64,000 bases of DNA from Acidimicrobiia bacterium (GTDB taxonomy: Bacteria; Actinomycetota; Acidimicrobiia; Spongiisociales; ZC4RG35): the NCBI GenBank assembly GCA_017577575.1, contig PKRG01000001.1, positions 1 to 64,000 on the forward strand, written 5' to 3'. How positions within the stretch are numbered: the stretch's first letter is position 1; each line of letters opens with the position of its first letter. Positions 50,124 to 58,363 of the stretch are shown here, in pieces. The notes beneath the pieces are model-generated. The model saw only the letters and a program-made list of their open reading frames with translations, ran no database searches and was not told the origin of the DNA. A program made the translations under genes and the position numbers.

Positions 50124-51308
50124 ATGCGAGATCCCTCCACCCCCGCCCCCCGTCCCCGGGACCACGCCACCCGGCGAGGACTGATCGCGCTGGGAGTCTT
50201 CCTCGCCGCCGTGGCGGCGATCTGGGCCGGGGTGCGGGTCCTCTCCTCCCCGACGGGAATCCAGGACGCCGTGGCCGCCCTCTACCGGCTGGTCGGGGCC
50301 CGCGGCGCCGCCGAGGCCGTCGCCGTCTATGGCCTCACCGACACCACCGAGAAGCTGGCCCTGGCGGCGGTGGCCCTCGTCGTGGGGGTGGGGGGAGTGT
50401 GGGCGATCCTGATCTCGGTGAACCGCCTCCTCGAGGCGCTGGGCGGCCGCTTCGAGCGCCTGGCCCGCCCGTGGGTGTTCGTCCTCCCGGCGGTGGCCCT
50501 CGTCGGCTTCTATCTCGTCTACCCGACCATCCGCACGATCGCCGTCAGCCTCACCGACACCGGCACGGGCGGGCTGTTCGAGAACTACCGCCAGGTGTTC
50601 ACCCGGCCGGAGATGCTCGCCGCCATCCGCAACAACGTGCTGTGGCTGGTGCTCGGCACCACCGGCTCGGTCGTCATCGGGCTCGCCTTCGCCACCCTGG
50701 TCGACAGGGTGAAGCGGGAGGCGCTGGCCAAGACGTTCCTCTTCCTCCCCCTCGCCATCTCGATGGTCGGCGCCGCGGTGATATGGCGGTTCGTGTTCTA
50801 CTGGCGCCCGCCGAGCGAGCCGCAGATCGGCCTCGCCAACGGGATCCTCACCTCGCTCGGCTACGAGCCGGTCGCCTTCTTCCAGACGCCCCCGGTCAAC
50901 ACCCTGGTCCTCATCATGGTGATGGTCTGGCTGCAGACCGGCTTCGCCATGGTGATCCTGTCCGCCGCCATCAAAGGCGTGCCGGAGGAGCTGATCGAGG
51001 CGGCGCGCATCGACGGCGCCTCCGAGATCCAGGTGTTCCGCCGCATCATCGTCCCCACGATCCGCGGCTCGCTGATCACCGTGGCGACGACGATCTTCAT
51101 CGTCATCCTCAAGGTGTTCGACATCGTGTTCGTCACCACCGGCGGCCGCTTCGGCAGCGACGTCATCGCCAACCGCATGTTCCAGGAGTTGGTCCGGTTC
51201 CGGAACCCGGGGCTGGCGTCGGCTCTGGCGGTGGTGCTGCTCGTCGCCGTCGTCCCGGTGATGGTGATCAACGTCCGCAACCTGCGGCGCCAGGGGGTGG
51301 GGTCGTGA
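50124..51308 (+). CDS. Sugar ABC transporter permease (MalF-like)
   Basis: 394 residues, about 90 longer than typical CUT1 permeases because of two extra N-terminal membrane helices (about 19-38 and 78-98) before the usual six. The EAA loop EELIEAARIDGASEIQVFRRIIVP contacts an ATPase. No ATPase gene is in the operon, so a shared one such as an MsiK-type protein elsewhere must serve. Its stop overlaps the GTG of the next permease. Confidence 0.92.
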   Translation: MRDPSTPAPRPRDHATRRGLIALGVFLAAVAAIWAGVRVLSSPTGIQDAVAALYRLVGARGAAEAVAVYGLTDTTEKLALAAVALVVGVGGVWAILISVNRLLEALGGRFERLARPWVFVLPAVALVGFYLVYPTIRTIAVSLTDTGTGGLFENYRQVFTRPEMLAAIRNNVLWLVLGTTGSVVIGLAFATLVDRVKREALAKTFLFLPLAISMVGAAVIWRFVFYWRPPSEPQIGLANGILTSLGYEPVAFFQTPPVNTLVLIMVMVWLQTGFAMVILSAAIKGVPEELIEAARIDGASEIQVFRRIIVPTIRGSLITVATTIFIVILKVFDIVFVTTGGRFGSDVIANRMFQELVRFRNPGLASALAVVLLVAVVPVMVINVRNLRRQGVGS

Positions 51309-52240
51309 CGGCAGAAGTCGGAAGCCGCGAGCCGAAAGCCCGGCGCAGAGACGACCTCCTTCCTCGGGGGTCGGTTGCGCGCCTCGACCCGGTGGGGACG
51401 TCCTTTTGGTCGCGGGCGTTGGTGCGTGCCGCCGTCGTGGTCATCGCCGTCATGTGGTCGCTCCCCACCGCGGGCCTGTTGATCAGCTCCTTCCGCTCCG
51501 CCAACGACATCAACTCGACCGGATGGTGGACGGCGCTGCTGCACCCTTTCGAGACCACCTGGACCCTCGCCAACTACGAGCAGGTGCTCACGGCCAGCGG
51601 GATGTTCGACGCCTTCGTCAACAGCCTCATCGTCACCGTCCCGGCGACTGTCATCCCCATCACCCTGGCCGCTTTCGCCGCCTACGCCTTCGCCTGGATG
51701 CAGTTCCCCGGACGCAGCTTCCTCTTCGCCGTGGTGGTGGCCCTCCTCATCGTCCCCCTGCAGATGACCCTGGTGCCGCTGCTCCAGGTCTACAACCGCA
51801 CCGGCCTGACCGGGACCTTCCTCGGCATCTGGCTGGCCCACACCGGCTTCGGCCTGCCCCTCGCCGTCTACATCCTCTACAACTACATCTCCCAGCTCCC
51901 CCGGGACCTGTTCGAGTCGGCGTTCATCGACGGCGCCTCTCACTTCACCGCCTTCACCCGCCTCGTCCTGCCGCTGTCGATGCCGGCGCTGGCAGCGTTC
52001 GCCATCTTCCAGTTCCTGTGGGTGTGGAACGACCTGTTGGTGGCGCTGGTGTTCCTCGGCACCGACTCGGCGGTGGCCACCCTCACCGCCCGCCTCAACG
52101 AACTGGTCGGCAGCCGGGGACAGGATTGGCATCTGCTCACCGCCGGTGCTTTCGTGACGATGGTGGTGCCGGTGGTGGTGTTCCTGTCCTTGCAGCGCTT
52201 CTTCGTCCGCGGCTTGCTGGCGGGCTCGATGAAGGGGTGA
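51305..52240 (+). CDS. Sugar ABC transporter permease (MalG-like)
   Basis: 311 residues with six membrane helices and EAA loop RDLFESAFIDGASHFTAFTRLVLP. The first 15 residues (VTAEVGSREPKARRR) are encoded by a degenerate heptamer array like those between nuo genes and do not resemble a permease N-terminus. The true membrane domain starts near residue 38. GTG at 51305 is fixed by overlap with the preceding stop, but a later in-frame start is possible. Confidence 0.9.
   Translation: MTAEVGSREPKARRRDDLLPRGSVARLDPVGTSFWSRALVRAAVVVIAVMWSLPTAGLLISSFRSANDINSTGWWTALLHPFETTWTLANYEQVLTASGMFDAFVNSLIVTVPATVIPITLAAFAAYAFAWMQFPGRSFLFAVVVALLIVPLQMTLVPLLQVYNRTGLTGTFLGIWLAHTGFGLPLAVYILYNYISQLPRDLFESAFIDGASHFTAFTRLVLPLSMPALAAFAIFQFLWVWNDLLVALVFLGTDSAVATLTARLNELVGSRGQDWHLLTAGAFVTMVVPVVVFLSLQRFFVRGLLAGSMKG
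51315..51342. repeat. Heptamer tandem repeat, four units, inside the start of the MalG-like gene
   Basis: AAGTCGG, AAGCCGC, GAGCCGA and AAGCCCG are contiguous. The 18 bases from 51310 (GGCAGAAGTCGGAAGCCG) differ at one position from 63314-63331. Member of the RAGYCGG family found at 16396, 58329, 60348 and 63319. Confidence 0.7.
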
Positions 52241-52244
52241 GAGC

Positions 52245-53813
52245 ATGCGAGGCGACTCCTACCTGATCACCTCTTTCGAGGGGACGGAGGCCCCCGCCGA
52301 CGTCCTCCGCTCCATCTCCGAAGACGGCGTCGTGGCCGTGACCCTGTTCCCGCACACGAACGTCGAGTCGGCAGAGCAGGTGGCGGCACTCACCGCCAAG
52401 CTCCATTCCGCCTCTCCCGACGGGCTGCCGCTGCTGGTCGCCGCCGACCAGGAGACCGGCCAGCTGACGGGCCTCGGCTCCGACACGACCCAGTTCCCGG
52501 GGGCGATGGCCCTCGGGGCGGTGGGCGACCCCGACCTGGCCCGCCGGGTGGGCGAGGCGGTGGGAACCGAGATGCGGGCGTTGGGGGTCACTGTGAACTA
52601 CGCCCCGGTCTGCGACGTCGCCACCAACCCCGACAACCCGTCGCTCGGGATCCGGGCCTTCTCCGACGACCCCGGCCTCGTGGCCGAGCTCGCCGCCGCC
52701 ACCATCCACGGGCTGAAGGCGGCGGGGGTGGCGTCGACCGCCAAGCACTTCCCCGGCAAAGGCGAGGCGGTGGTCGACCCCCACCACGAGCTCCCGCTCC
52801 TCGATCTGGACCGTGACCGCCTCGACTCGGTGGAGCTGGTGCCGTTCCGGGCCGCCATCTCCGCCGGGGTGTCGGCGTTCATGATCGGCCACTACGCCCT
52901 CCCGTCGCTCACCGGCAGCGACGACCTGCCCACCTCCCTGTCGGAGGCGGCCGTGAACGGGCTGTTGCGCCGGGAGCTCGGCTTCGACGGCGTGGTCATG
53001 ACCGACGCCCTCGACATGAAGGCGCTCCCCCAGGGAGTCGGCCAGATCGTCGACGCCGTCGCTGCCATCCGCGCCGGCGTCGACCTGCTCCTCACCACGC
53101 CCGACTCCGAGGCGCAGCAGCGTCTCCGGACCGGCCTCGACCTGGCGGTCGCCCGCCGGCTGATCGAGCCTGACGCGACCAGGAGGTCCCGGGAGCGGGT
53201 CGCACGCCTCCGCCGCTGGCTGGCAGGGTTTCGGCGGCCGGGCATCGAGGCCGTCGGCTCGGCCGCCCACCGGGCCCTGGCCGCCGAAGTGGCGCGGCGG
53301 TCGGTGACCCTGGTGCGGGACGACCCGCCGATCCTGCCTCTCCGGCCCGCCGGGAGGCTGCTGGCGGTGATGCCCCGACCCGCCGACCTGACCCCCGCGG
53401 ACACGTCGTCGGTGGTGCCCCCACTGCTGGCGACGGCCCTGCGTCGCCACCATCCCGACGTCGCCGAGATCGTCACCGGGCACCCGCCGAGCCGCCAGGA
53501 CATCGCCGCGGCGGCGGACGCCGCCGCCTCCGCCGACGCGGTGGTGGTCGGCACCATCACCGCCGGGGACGAGCAGGCCGCCCTGGTCGAGGCGCTGCTG
53601 GCGACGGGAAGACCGGTGGTCACCGTCGCCCTGCGCACCCCCTTCGACCTCGCCGCCTACCCGGGAGCGGGGACCCACCTGTGCACCTACAGCATCCTCG
53701 GCCCGTCGATGGACGCCCTCGCCGACGTCCTCTTCGGCGTCGAGCCGGCGCGGGGCACCCTGCCGGCGGCGATCCCCGGGTTGTATCCACGCGGACACGG
53801 AGTGACGAGATGA
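52245..53813 (+). CDS. GH3 beta-N-acetylhexosaminidase (NagZ-like)
   Basis: 522 residues. The glycoside hydrolase family 3 TIM barrel (about 1-340) has the NagZ signature KHFPGKGEAVVDPHHELP (167-184, catalytic Asp178-x-His180) and nucleophile Asp254 in VVMTDALDM. A C-terminal alpha/beta domain follows. There is no signal peptide, so it acts inside the cell on imported disaccharides. Some two-domain relatives in actinobacteria are phosphorylases that release GlcNAc-1-phosphate, and that activity is possible here. ATG 52245 follows the permease by four bases, and its stop overlaps nagA. Confidence 0.9.
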   Translation: MRGDSYLITSFEGTEAPADVLRSISEDGVVAVTLFPHTNVESAEQVAALTAKLHSASPDGLPLLVAADQETGQLTGLGSDTTQFPGAMALGAVGDPDLARRVGEAVGTEMRALGVTVNYAPVCDVATNPDNPSLGIRAFSDDPGLVAELAAATIHGLKAAGVASTAKHFPGKGEAVVDPHHELPLLDLDRDRLDSVELVPFRAAISAGVSAFMIGHYALPSLTGSDDLPTSLSEAAVNGLLRRELGFDGVVMTDALDMKALPQGVGQIVDAVAAIRAGVDLLLTTPDSEAQQRLRTGLDLAVARRLIEPDATRRSRERVARLRRWLAGFRRPGIEAVGSAAHRALAAEVARRSVTLVRDDPPILPLRPAGRLLAVMPRPADLTPADTSSVVPPLLATALRRHHPDVAEIVTGHPPSRQDIAAAADAAASADAVVVGTITAGDEQAALVEALLATGRPVVTVALRTPFDLAAYPGAGTHLCTYSILGPSMDALADVLFGVEPARGTLPAAIPGLYPRGHGVTR

Positions 53814-54820
53814 CGACGCATCCTTTCGCTGGCGCAGAAGGGCACGTGATGCCCGGCTTCGTGGACATCCAGGTCAACGGCGCCTACGGACACGACTTCA
53901 CCACCGACCCGGGCTCCATCTGGGAGGTGGCGAGGCTCCTCCCCCGCCACGGCGTCACCGCCTTCCTGCCGACCGTGATCTCGAGCCCGGTCGAGGTCGC
54001 CGAGGCGGCCCTGGCGGTGGTCGCCGCCGGCCCGCCACCCGGGTTCGCCGGAGCGATGCCTCTCGGCGTGCACGTCGAGGGCCCGGTGATCTCGCCCCGC
54101 CGCCGCGGCACCCACCCGGCGGAGGCCCTGCAGGAGCCGTCGCTGCAATGGGCGGAGCGGCTGATCGCGGCGGGACCGCCGAAGATGGTGACCATCGCCC
54201 CCGAGCTCCCCGGCGCCGAGGCGGTGGTGCGGCGCCTGATGGAAGCCGGGGTGGTGGTGGCGATCGGCCACTCCGACGCCACCGCCGAGCAGGCCCAGGC
54301 CGCTTTCGGCTGGGGCTTGCGCCATGCCACGCACCTGTTCAACGCCATGTCCGGTCTCGACCATCGGGCACCCGGCGTGGCGGCGGCGATCCTCGCCGAC
54401 GACCGGGTCACCTGCGGGCTGATCGCCGACGGCGCCCACGTCGCCGACACGATGCTGCGTCTCGCCTGGAGGGCGCTAGGCCCGACACGCATCGCCCTGG
54501 TCACCGACGCCATGGCCGCCGCCGGGCTCGCCGACGGCGAATACAGGATCGGGACAGTGGACGTGACCGTCACCGACGGGGTGGTCCGAAACCGTGACGG
54601 GGCGCTGGCAGGCAGCGCGGCGACGCTGGACCGGGTGGTGGCGGTGATGCGGCGGGCCACCGGCTGTTCCCTCGACGACCTCGCCGCCATGGCCTCGGCG
54701 ACTCCGTCGGCCATCGTCGGGCACCACCCCGGCCCGGGCGACGCCGTCCTGGTCGACGACGACCTGGCGGTGGTGGCGACGGCGATCGGCGGCGAGGTGG
54801 TGTGGGAGAGGCAGGCGTGA
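53810..54820 (+). CDS. nagA: N-acetylglucosamine-6-phosphate deacetylase (NagA), short N-terminus
   Basis: 336 residues, about 45 shorter than usual. It begins almost at MPGFVDIQVNGAYGHDF and lacks the N-terminal strands of the small beta-sandwich domain. The active-site residues are present: Glu90 in GVHVEGP, His154 in AIGHSDA, His175 in THLFNAM and Asp233 in LVTDAMAAAG. It removes acetate from GlcNAc-6-phosphate. No in-frame upstream sequence supplies the missing part, and the ATG overlaps the hexosaminidase stop. It may be a genuine compact form. Confidence 0.88.
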   Translation: MTTHPFAGAEGHVMPGFVDIQVNGAYGHDFTTDPGSIWEVARLLPRHGVTAFLPTVISSPVEVAEAALAVVAAGPPPGFAGAMPLGVHVEGPVISPRRRGTHPAEALQEPSLQWAERLIAAGPPKMVTIAPELPGAEAVVRRLMEAGVVVAIGHSDATAEQAQAAFGWGLRHATHLFNAMSGLDHRAPGVAAAILADDRVTCGLIADGAHVADTMLRLAWRALGPTRIALVTDAMAAAGLADGEYRIGTVDVTVTDGVVRNRDGALAGSAATLDRVVAVMRRATGCSLDDLAAMASATPSAIVGHHPGPGDAVLVDDDLAVVATAIGGEVVWERQA

Positions 54821-55833
54821 GCCTCATCGGCGAGATCGAAGAGCAGCCCGCGGCCGTGGCGCGGATGCTGGAGGGCAACGCCGGCATCGTCGCCGAGCTG
54901 GCCGCGCTGGCGGAAGGCGTGACCCACGTGGTGGTCGCGGCCCGGGGCACCTCCGACAACGCCGCCCGCTACGCCCAGTACGTGTGGGGCGCCCGCAACC
55001 GGCTGGTGGTCTCGCTGACCACCCCGGCCCTGTTCGGGCCGCTGGAGTCGCCACCCGACCTCACCGGCGCCCTCGTCGTGGGGATATCCCAGTCGGGCCA
55101 GTCGCCCGACCTGGTGGAGGTCCTGGCCGAGGCCAACCGCCAGAACCGCCCCACCCTCGCCATCACCAACGACCCGTCGTCGCCCCTCGCCTCCCAGGCC
55201 CGCTGCGTGCTCGACCTCTGCGCCGGGCCCGAGAGGGCCATCGCCGCCACCAAGACCTACACGACCCAGCTGGCGGCGGTGGCTCTGGTCAGCCTGGCGC
55301 TCGCCGGCGACGACCCGGGCCGCCTGGCCGTCCTCCCGTCTCTGCTGCGGGAGGCCCTGGACGGCGCCGCCTCCGCCCCGGCGCGGGCGGCGGGCATGCT
55401 CGCCGACGCCGACAGATGCGTCGTGGTGGGCCGCGGCTATCACATCGCCACCGCCTTCGAGTGGGCGCTGAAGCTGCAGGAGATGGCCTATGTCGTCGCC
55501 CAGCCGTTCTCGGCCGCCGACTTCCTGCACGGGCCGGTGGCGGTGGTGGAGGAGGGGTTCCCGGTGCTGGTCGTCGCCACGGCCGGCCCCACGTTCGAGC
55601 AGATGGCCTCCCTCGCCTCCGACATGCAGCAGAAAGGCGCGGAGGTGATGACGATCTCCGACGTCGACGACGCTCCCGGTGACGTGGTGGTGCCGATCCC
55701 GGCGACAGAGCCCTGGCTCTCGCCGATCGTGGCGGCCCCGGCGATCCAGGCCCACAGCCGCTCGGTCACCCTCGCCCGGGGCCACGACCCGGAAGCGCCC
55801 CGCGGCCTCAGCAAGGTGACCAGGACCCGCTGA
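54817..55833 (+). CDS. SIS-domain protein, probable glucosamine-6-phosphate deaminase/isomerase
   Basis: 338 residues with two SIS domains like the isomerase half of GlmS. Motifs are ARGTSDNAARYA (about 43-54), ISQSGQSPDLVEVLAE and ATKTYTTQLAAVALV in the first, and GRGYHIATAFEWALKLQEM in the second. It has no glutaminase domain. Such proteins next to nagA act as glucosamine-6-phosphate deaminases (NagB-II) yielding fructose-6-phosphate and ammonia. GTG at 54817 overlaps the nagA stop. Last gene of the operon; it converges with nuoG 18 bases away. Confidence 0.85.
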   Translation: MSLIGEIEEQPAAVARMLEGNAGIVAELAALAEGVTHVVVAARGTSDNAARYAQYVWGARNRLVVSLTTPALFGPLESPPDLTGALVVGISQSGQSPDLVEVLAEANRQNRPTLAITNDPSSPLASQARCVLDLCAGPERAIAATKTYTTQLAAVALVSLALAGDDPGRLAVLPSLLREALDGAASAPARAAGMLADADRCVVVGRGYHIATAFEWALKLQEMAYVVAQPFSAADFLHGPVAVVEEGFPVLVVATAGPTFEQMASLASDMQQKGAEVMTISDVDDAPGDVVVPIPATEPWLSPIVAAPAIQAHSRSVTLARGHDPEAPRGLSKVTRTR

Positions 55834-55851
55834 GACCGATCTCGTCTGGCC

Positions 55852-58323
55852 TCAGCCGATCGCCGTGACCCGCACGATCGGGTCCGAGCCGAGCCGCGGC
55901 CCGTCGGGCTGGTTGAACGGCACGTAGACCACTCCCCGGTGGAGGGTCTCGTCGAGCCGCACCTCCAGCTCGGCCTCGGCGTGCTTGGTGACGACGCGGA
56001 CGCGATGGCCCTCTCTCGCTCCGAGCCGGAAGGCGTCGTCGGGATGCAGGTAGGCGGCGGCGCCGGGAGCGAGCCGATGGAGCCACGGGGTGTGACGCAT
56101 CAGGACCCCGTCGTCGTAGAGGGTGCGCGCCGAGTGGAGGACCATCTCGGCGGCGACCGTCGGCAGCGAGGTCGTCACCGGCACGTACTGGAGCGGCTGG
56201 GTGGCGTCGCCGTAGGGGACGATCGCGCCCATCGGCTCGTCCCACTCGAGCAGGTCCCAGGTGATGCCCCGGTACGCCGGGGCCACCTCGGAGATCTCCT
56301 TGGCGATCTCCGCCGCGGTGGCGAAGCCCAGCTCCTTGCCCAGCCGGCGGGCGATGTCGTCGAGGATCGACCAGTCGGCCCGCGACTGGCCCTCCCCGGC
56401 GACGATGTCGTTGACCTTCTGGACGCGCCCTTCGAGGTTCGTGACCGTCCCTTCCTTCTCGGCGAACCCGAGGGCGGGCAGGATCACGTCGGCGTAGGCG
56501 GTCGACTCGGTGTGGAACATGTCGATGGCGACGACGAACTCGGCGTTGGCCAGGGCTTCGGTCGCCAGGTGGGAGTCGGGAACGTCGGCGACGGGGTCGG
56601 CCCCCACCATGATCAGGGCCTTGATGTCGCCGTCGCGGAGGCCCTCGAGGATTCCCCGGGTGTCGCGGCCGACGGTGGTGGGGATCTCGCCCCACGACTC
56701 GAAGCCCTCGCCGACCGGCACCCGGCCGGGCAGGAGATCGGGGGCGAGGCCCATGTCGAGCGCCCCGAATGTGTTCGCCCGGCGGGCGAGCGGCAGGATC
56801 TTCGCCCCCTTGTCCCGCAGCCACGCCGCCACGTTCTCGGCGAGGCGCGGGTCCTCGGTCATGCTCGCCCGACCCACGAGGGCGACGACGGGGCCTGCGG
56901 CGAGCGCCTCGTCGATCTCGGGGTGGTCTCCGGCCTGCAGCGAGGTGAGGAGCTCGCCTCCCGCTCCGGGCCGGTAGCGGAGCACGTGGCGGGCCACGTC
57001 GTCGAGCCCGGTCCTGCGGGGGTGCATCACGATGAGACGGGCGCCGGGACGGCGGATCTTCAGGCCGTCGGAGTTGGACACGACCTGGTTGGGGTCGAAG
57101 CCGGTGGCGGCGGCCCGCACTCGCAGGTAGAGGGTGGGGTGCTCTTCTTTGAGGTCCGGGCCCCACACGACGATGGTGGCGGCCGAGTCGATGTCGTCTA
57201 TCCGGGCGCGGTCGACTACCGCGGCGAGGAACTGGGAGGCGGGGGCGTCGTCCATGCGGGCGTCGACGTGGTTCGAGCCGACGACCGTGCGCATGAACTT
57301 GGAGAACGCGTAGGCGTCCTCGTTGGTGCCCCGGGCCCCGCCGAGCCCGGCGACGGCCCCTCCGCCGTGCTCCCGCAGGATCCCGCCGAGACGGTCGGCG
57401 ACGATGTCCAGCGCTTCCACCCAGGTAGCTTCACGCAGCTCGCCGTCGCTTCCCCTCACGAGCGGCGCCGCCAAACGCTCCGCCGAGTTCACGAACTCGT
57501 AGCCGAAGCGGCACTTGTCCGACAGCCAGCTCTGGTTGGTGTGCGGGTTGTCGACGCCGAGGAGCCGCAGCACCTCGTTCTGGGAGACCTGGACGCTGAT
57601 CGAGTCGCCGGCCGAGCAGTGGGGGCAGGTCGAGGCGACCTCTCTCAGGTCCCACGGCCGGGCCCGGAAGCGGTACGGTGCGCCGAGCAGGGCGCCCACC
57701 GGGCAGATCTGGACGGTGTTGCCGGAGAAGTAGGACCGGAAGGGCTCGTTGGGGAACGTGTTGACCTGGGTGTTGTAGCCCCGCCCGATGAACTCGATGA
57801 GCGGGTCGCCCGAGATCTCCTCGGAGAAGCGGGTGCAGCGGGCGCAGAGGATGCAGCGCTCCCGGTCGAGCAGGACCAGCTCGGAGATCTGGATGGGCTT
57901 TTCGTAGTGGCGCTTCTCCTCGACGAAGCGGCTCTCCCCCGGCCCGTAGGCCATGGTCTGGTCCTGGAGCGGGCATTCGCCGCCGCGGTCGCACACCGGG
58001 CAGTCGAGCGGATGGTTGATGAGCAGGTATTCGAGGACGCCCTCCTGGGCTTTGGCGACGGTGTCGTTCTGGGTGTCGACGACCATCCCGTCGGCCACGG
58101 GAGTGGTGCAGGCGGGGACGATCATCGGCCCGCGGGGCCCTTCCACCTGGACGAGGCACATGCGGCACATGCCGACGGGCCGCATGCGGGGATGCCAGCA
58201 GAAGCGGGGGATGTAGACGCCGTTGTCCTGGGCGACCCGGATCAGCAGGTCGCCGGGCCGGGCCTCCATCTCGAGGCCGTCCACCGTGATCTTGACTGTG
58301 TCGGTCTTCTGTTCTGTCGTCAC
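55852..58323 (-). CDS. nuoG: NADH-quinone oxidoreductase subunit G (complex I cluster 2)
   Basis: 823 residues. The [2Fe-2S] ligands are Cys42/53/56/72. His104 with Cys108/111/117 and Cys157/160/163/207 bind two [4Fe-4S] clusters. A fourth site reads CPHCSAGD at 233-240 with Cys271 later: the third cysteine of the usual CxxCxxxC for N7 is Asp240. A molybdopterin-oxidoreductase-like domain fills the rest. It relays electrons from NuoF to NuoI. GTG at 58323 is preceded by the heptamer array. It is followed not by nuoH but by the end of the amino-sugar operon on the other strand. Confidence 0.94.
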   Translation of the reverse strand: MTTEQKTDTVKITVDGLEMEARPGDLLIRVAQDNGVYIPRFCWHPRMRPVGMCRMCLVQVEGPRGPMIVPACTTPVADGMVVDTQNDTVAKAQEGVLEYLLINHPLDCPVCDRGGECPLQDQTMAYGPGESRFVEEKRHYEKPIQISELVLLDRERCILCARCTRFSEEISGDPLIEFIGRGYNTQVNTFPNEPFRSYFSGNTVQICPVGALLGAPYRFRARPWDLREVASTCPHCSAGDSISVQVSQNEVLRLLGVDNPHTNQSWLSDKCRFGYEFVNSAERLAAPLVRGSDGELREATWVEALDIVADRLGGILREHGGGAVAGLGGARGTNEDAYAFSKFMRTVVGSNHVDARMDDAPASQFLAAVVDRARIDDIDSAATIVVWGPDLKEEHPTLYLRVRAAATGFDPNQVVSNSDGLKIRRPGARLIVMHPRRTGLDDVARHVLRYRPGAGGELLTSLQAGDHPEIDEALAAGPVVALVGRASMTEDPRLAENVAAWLRDKGAKILPLARRANTFGALDMGLAPDLLPGRVPVGEGFESWGEIPTTVGRDTRGILEGLRDGDIKALIMVGADPVADVPDSHLATEALANAEFVVAIDMFHTESTAYADVILPALGFAEKEGTVTNLEGRVQKVNDIVAGEGQSRADWSILDDIARRLGKELGFATAAEIAKEISEVAPAYRGITWDLLEWDEPMGAIVPYGDATQPLQYVPVTTSLPTVAAEMVLHSARTLYDDGVLMRHTPWLHRLAPGAAAYLHPDDAFRLGAREGHRVRVVTKHAEAELEVRLDETLHRGVVYVPFNQPDGPRLGSDPIVRVTAIG

Positions 58324-58328
58324 TGTCT

Positions 58329-58356
58329 CGACTTCCGACTTCCGGCTTCCGGCTTG
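58329..58356. repeat. Heptamer tandem repeat, four units, nuoF-nuoG junction
   Basis: CGACTTC, CGACTTC, CGGCTTC and CGGCTTG fill most of the 40 bases between the nuoF stop and the nuoG start. In reverse complement these are AAGYCGG units. The first two units are identical to those at 16396. Confidence 0.75.
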
Positions 58357-58363
58357 CAGCCGC

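Noticed and set aside
41595..55852. The block between nuoH and nuoG as a mobile element or genomic island
   Set aside because: No integrase, transposase, tRNA or flanking direct repeat is visible, and composition resembles the surroundings. Only a rearrangement of unknown mechanism is claimed.
55830..55857. Inverted repeat GCTGAG/CTCAGC between the SIS gene and nuoG
   Set aside because: Six-base arms with a 16-base loop make a poor terminator, and both arms lie partly in stop codons. It was not annotated as a boundary element.
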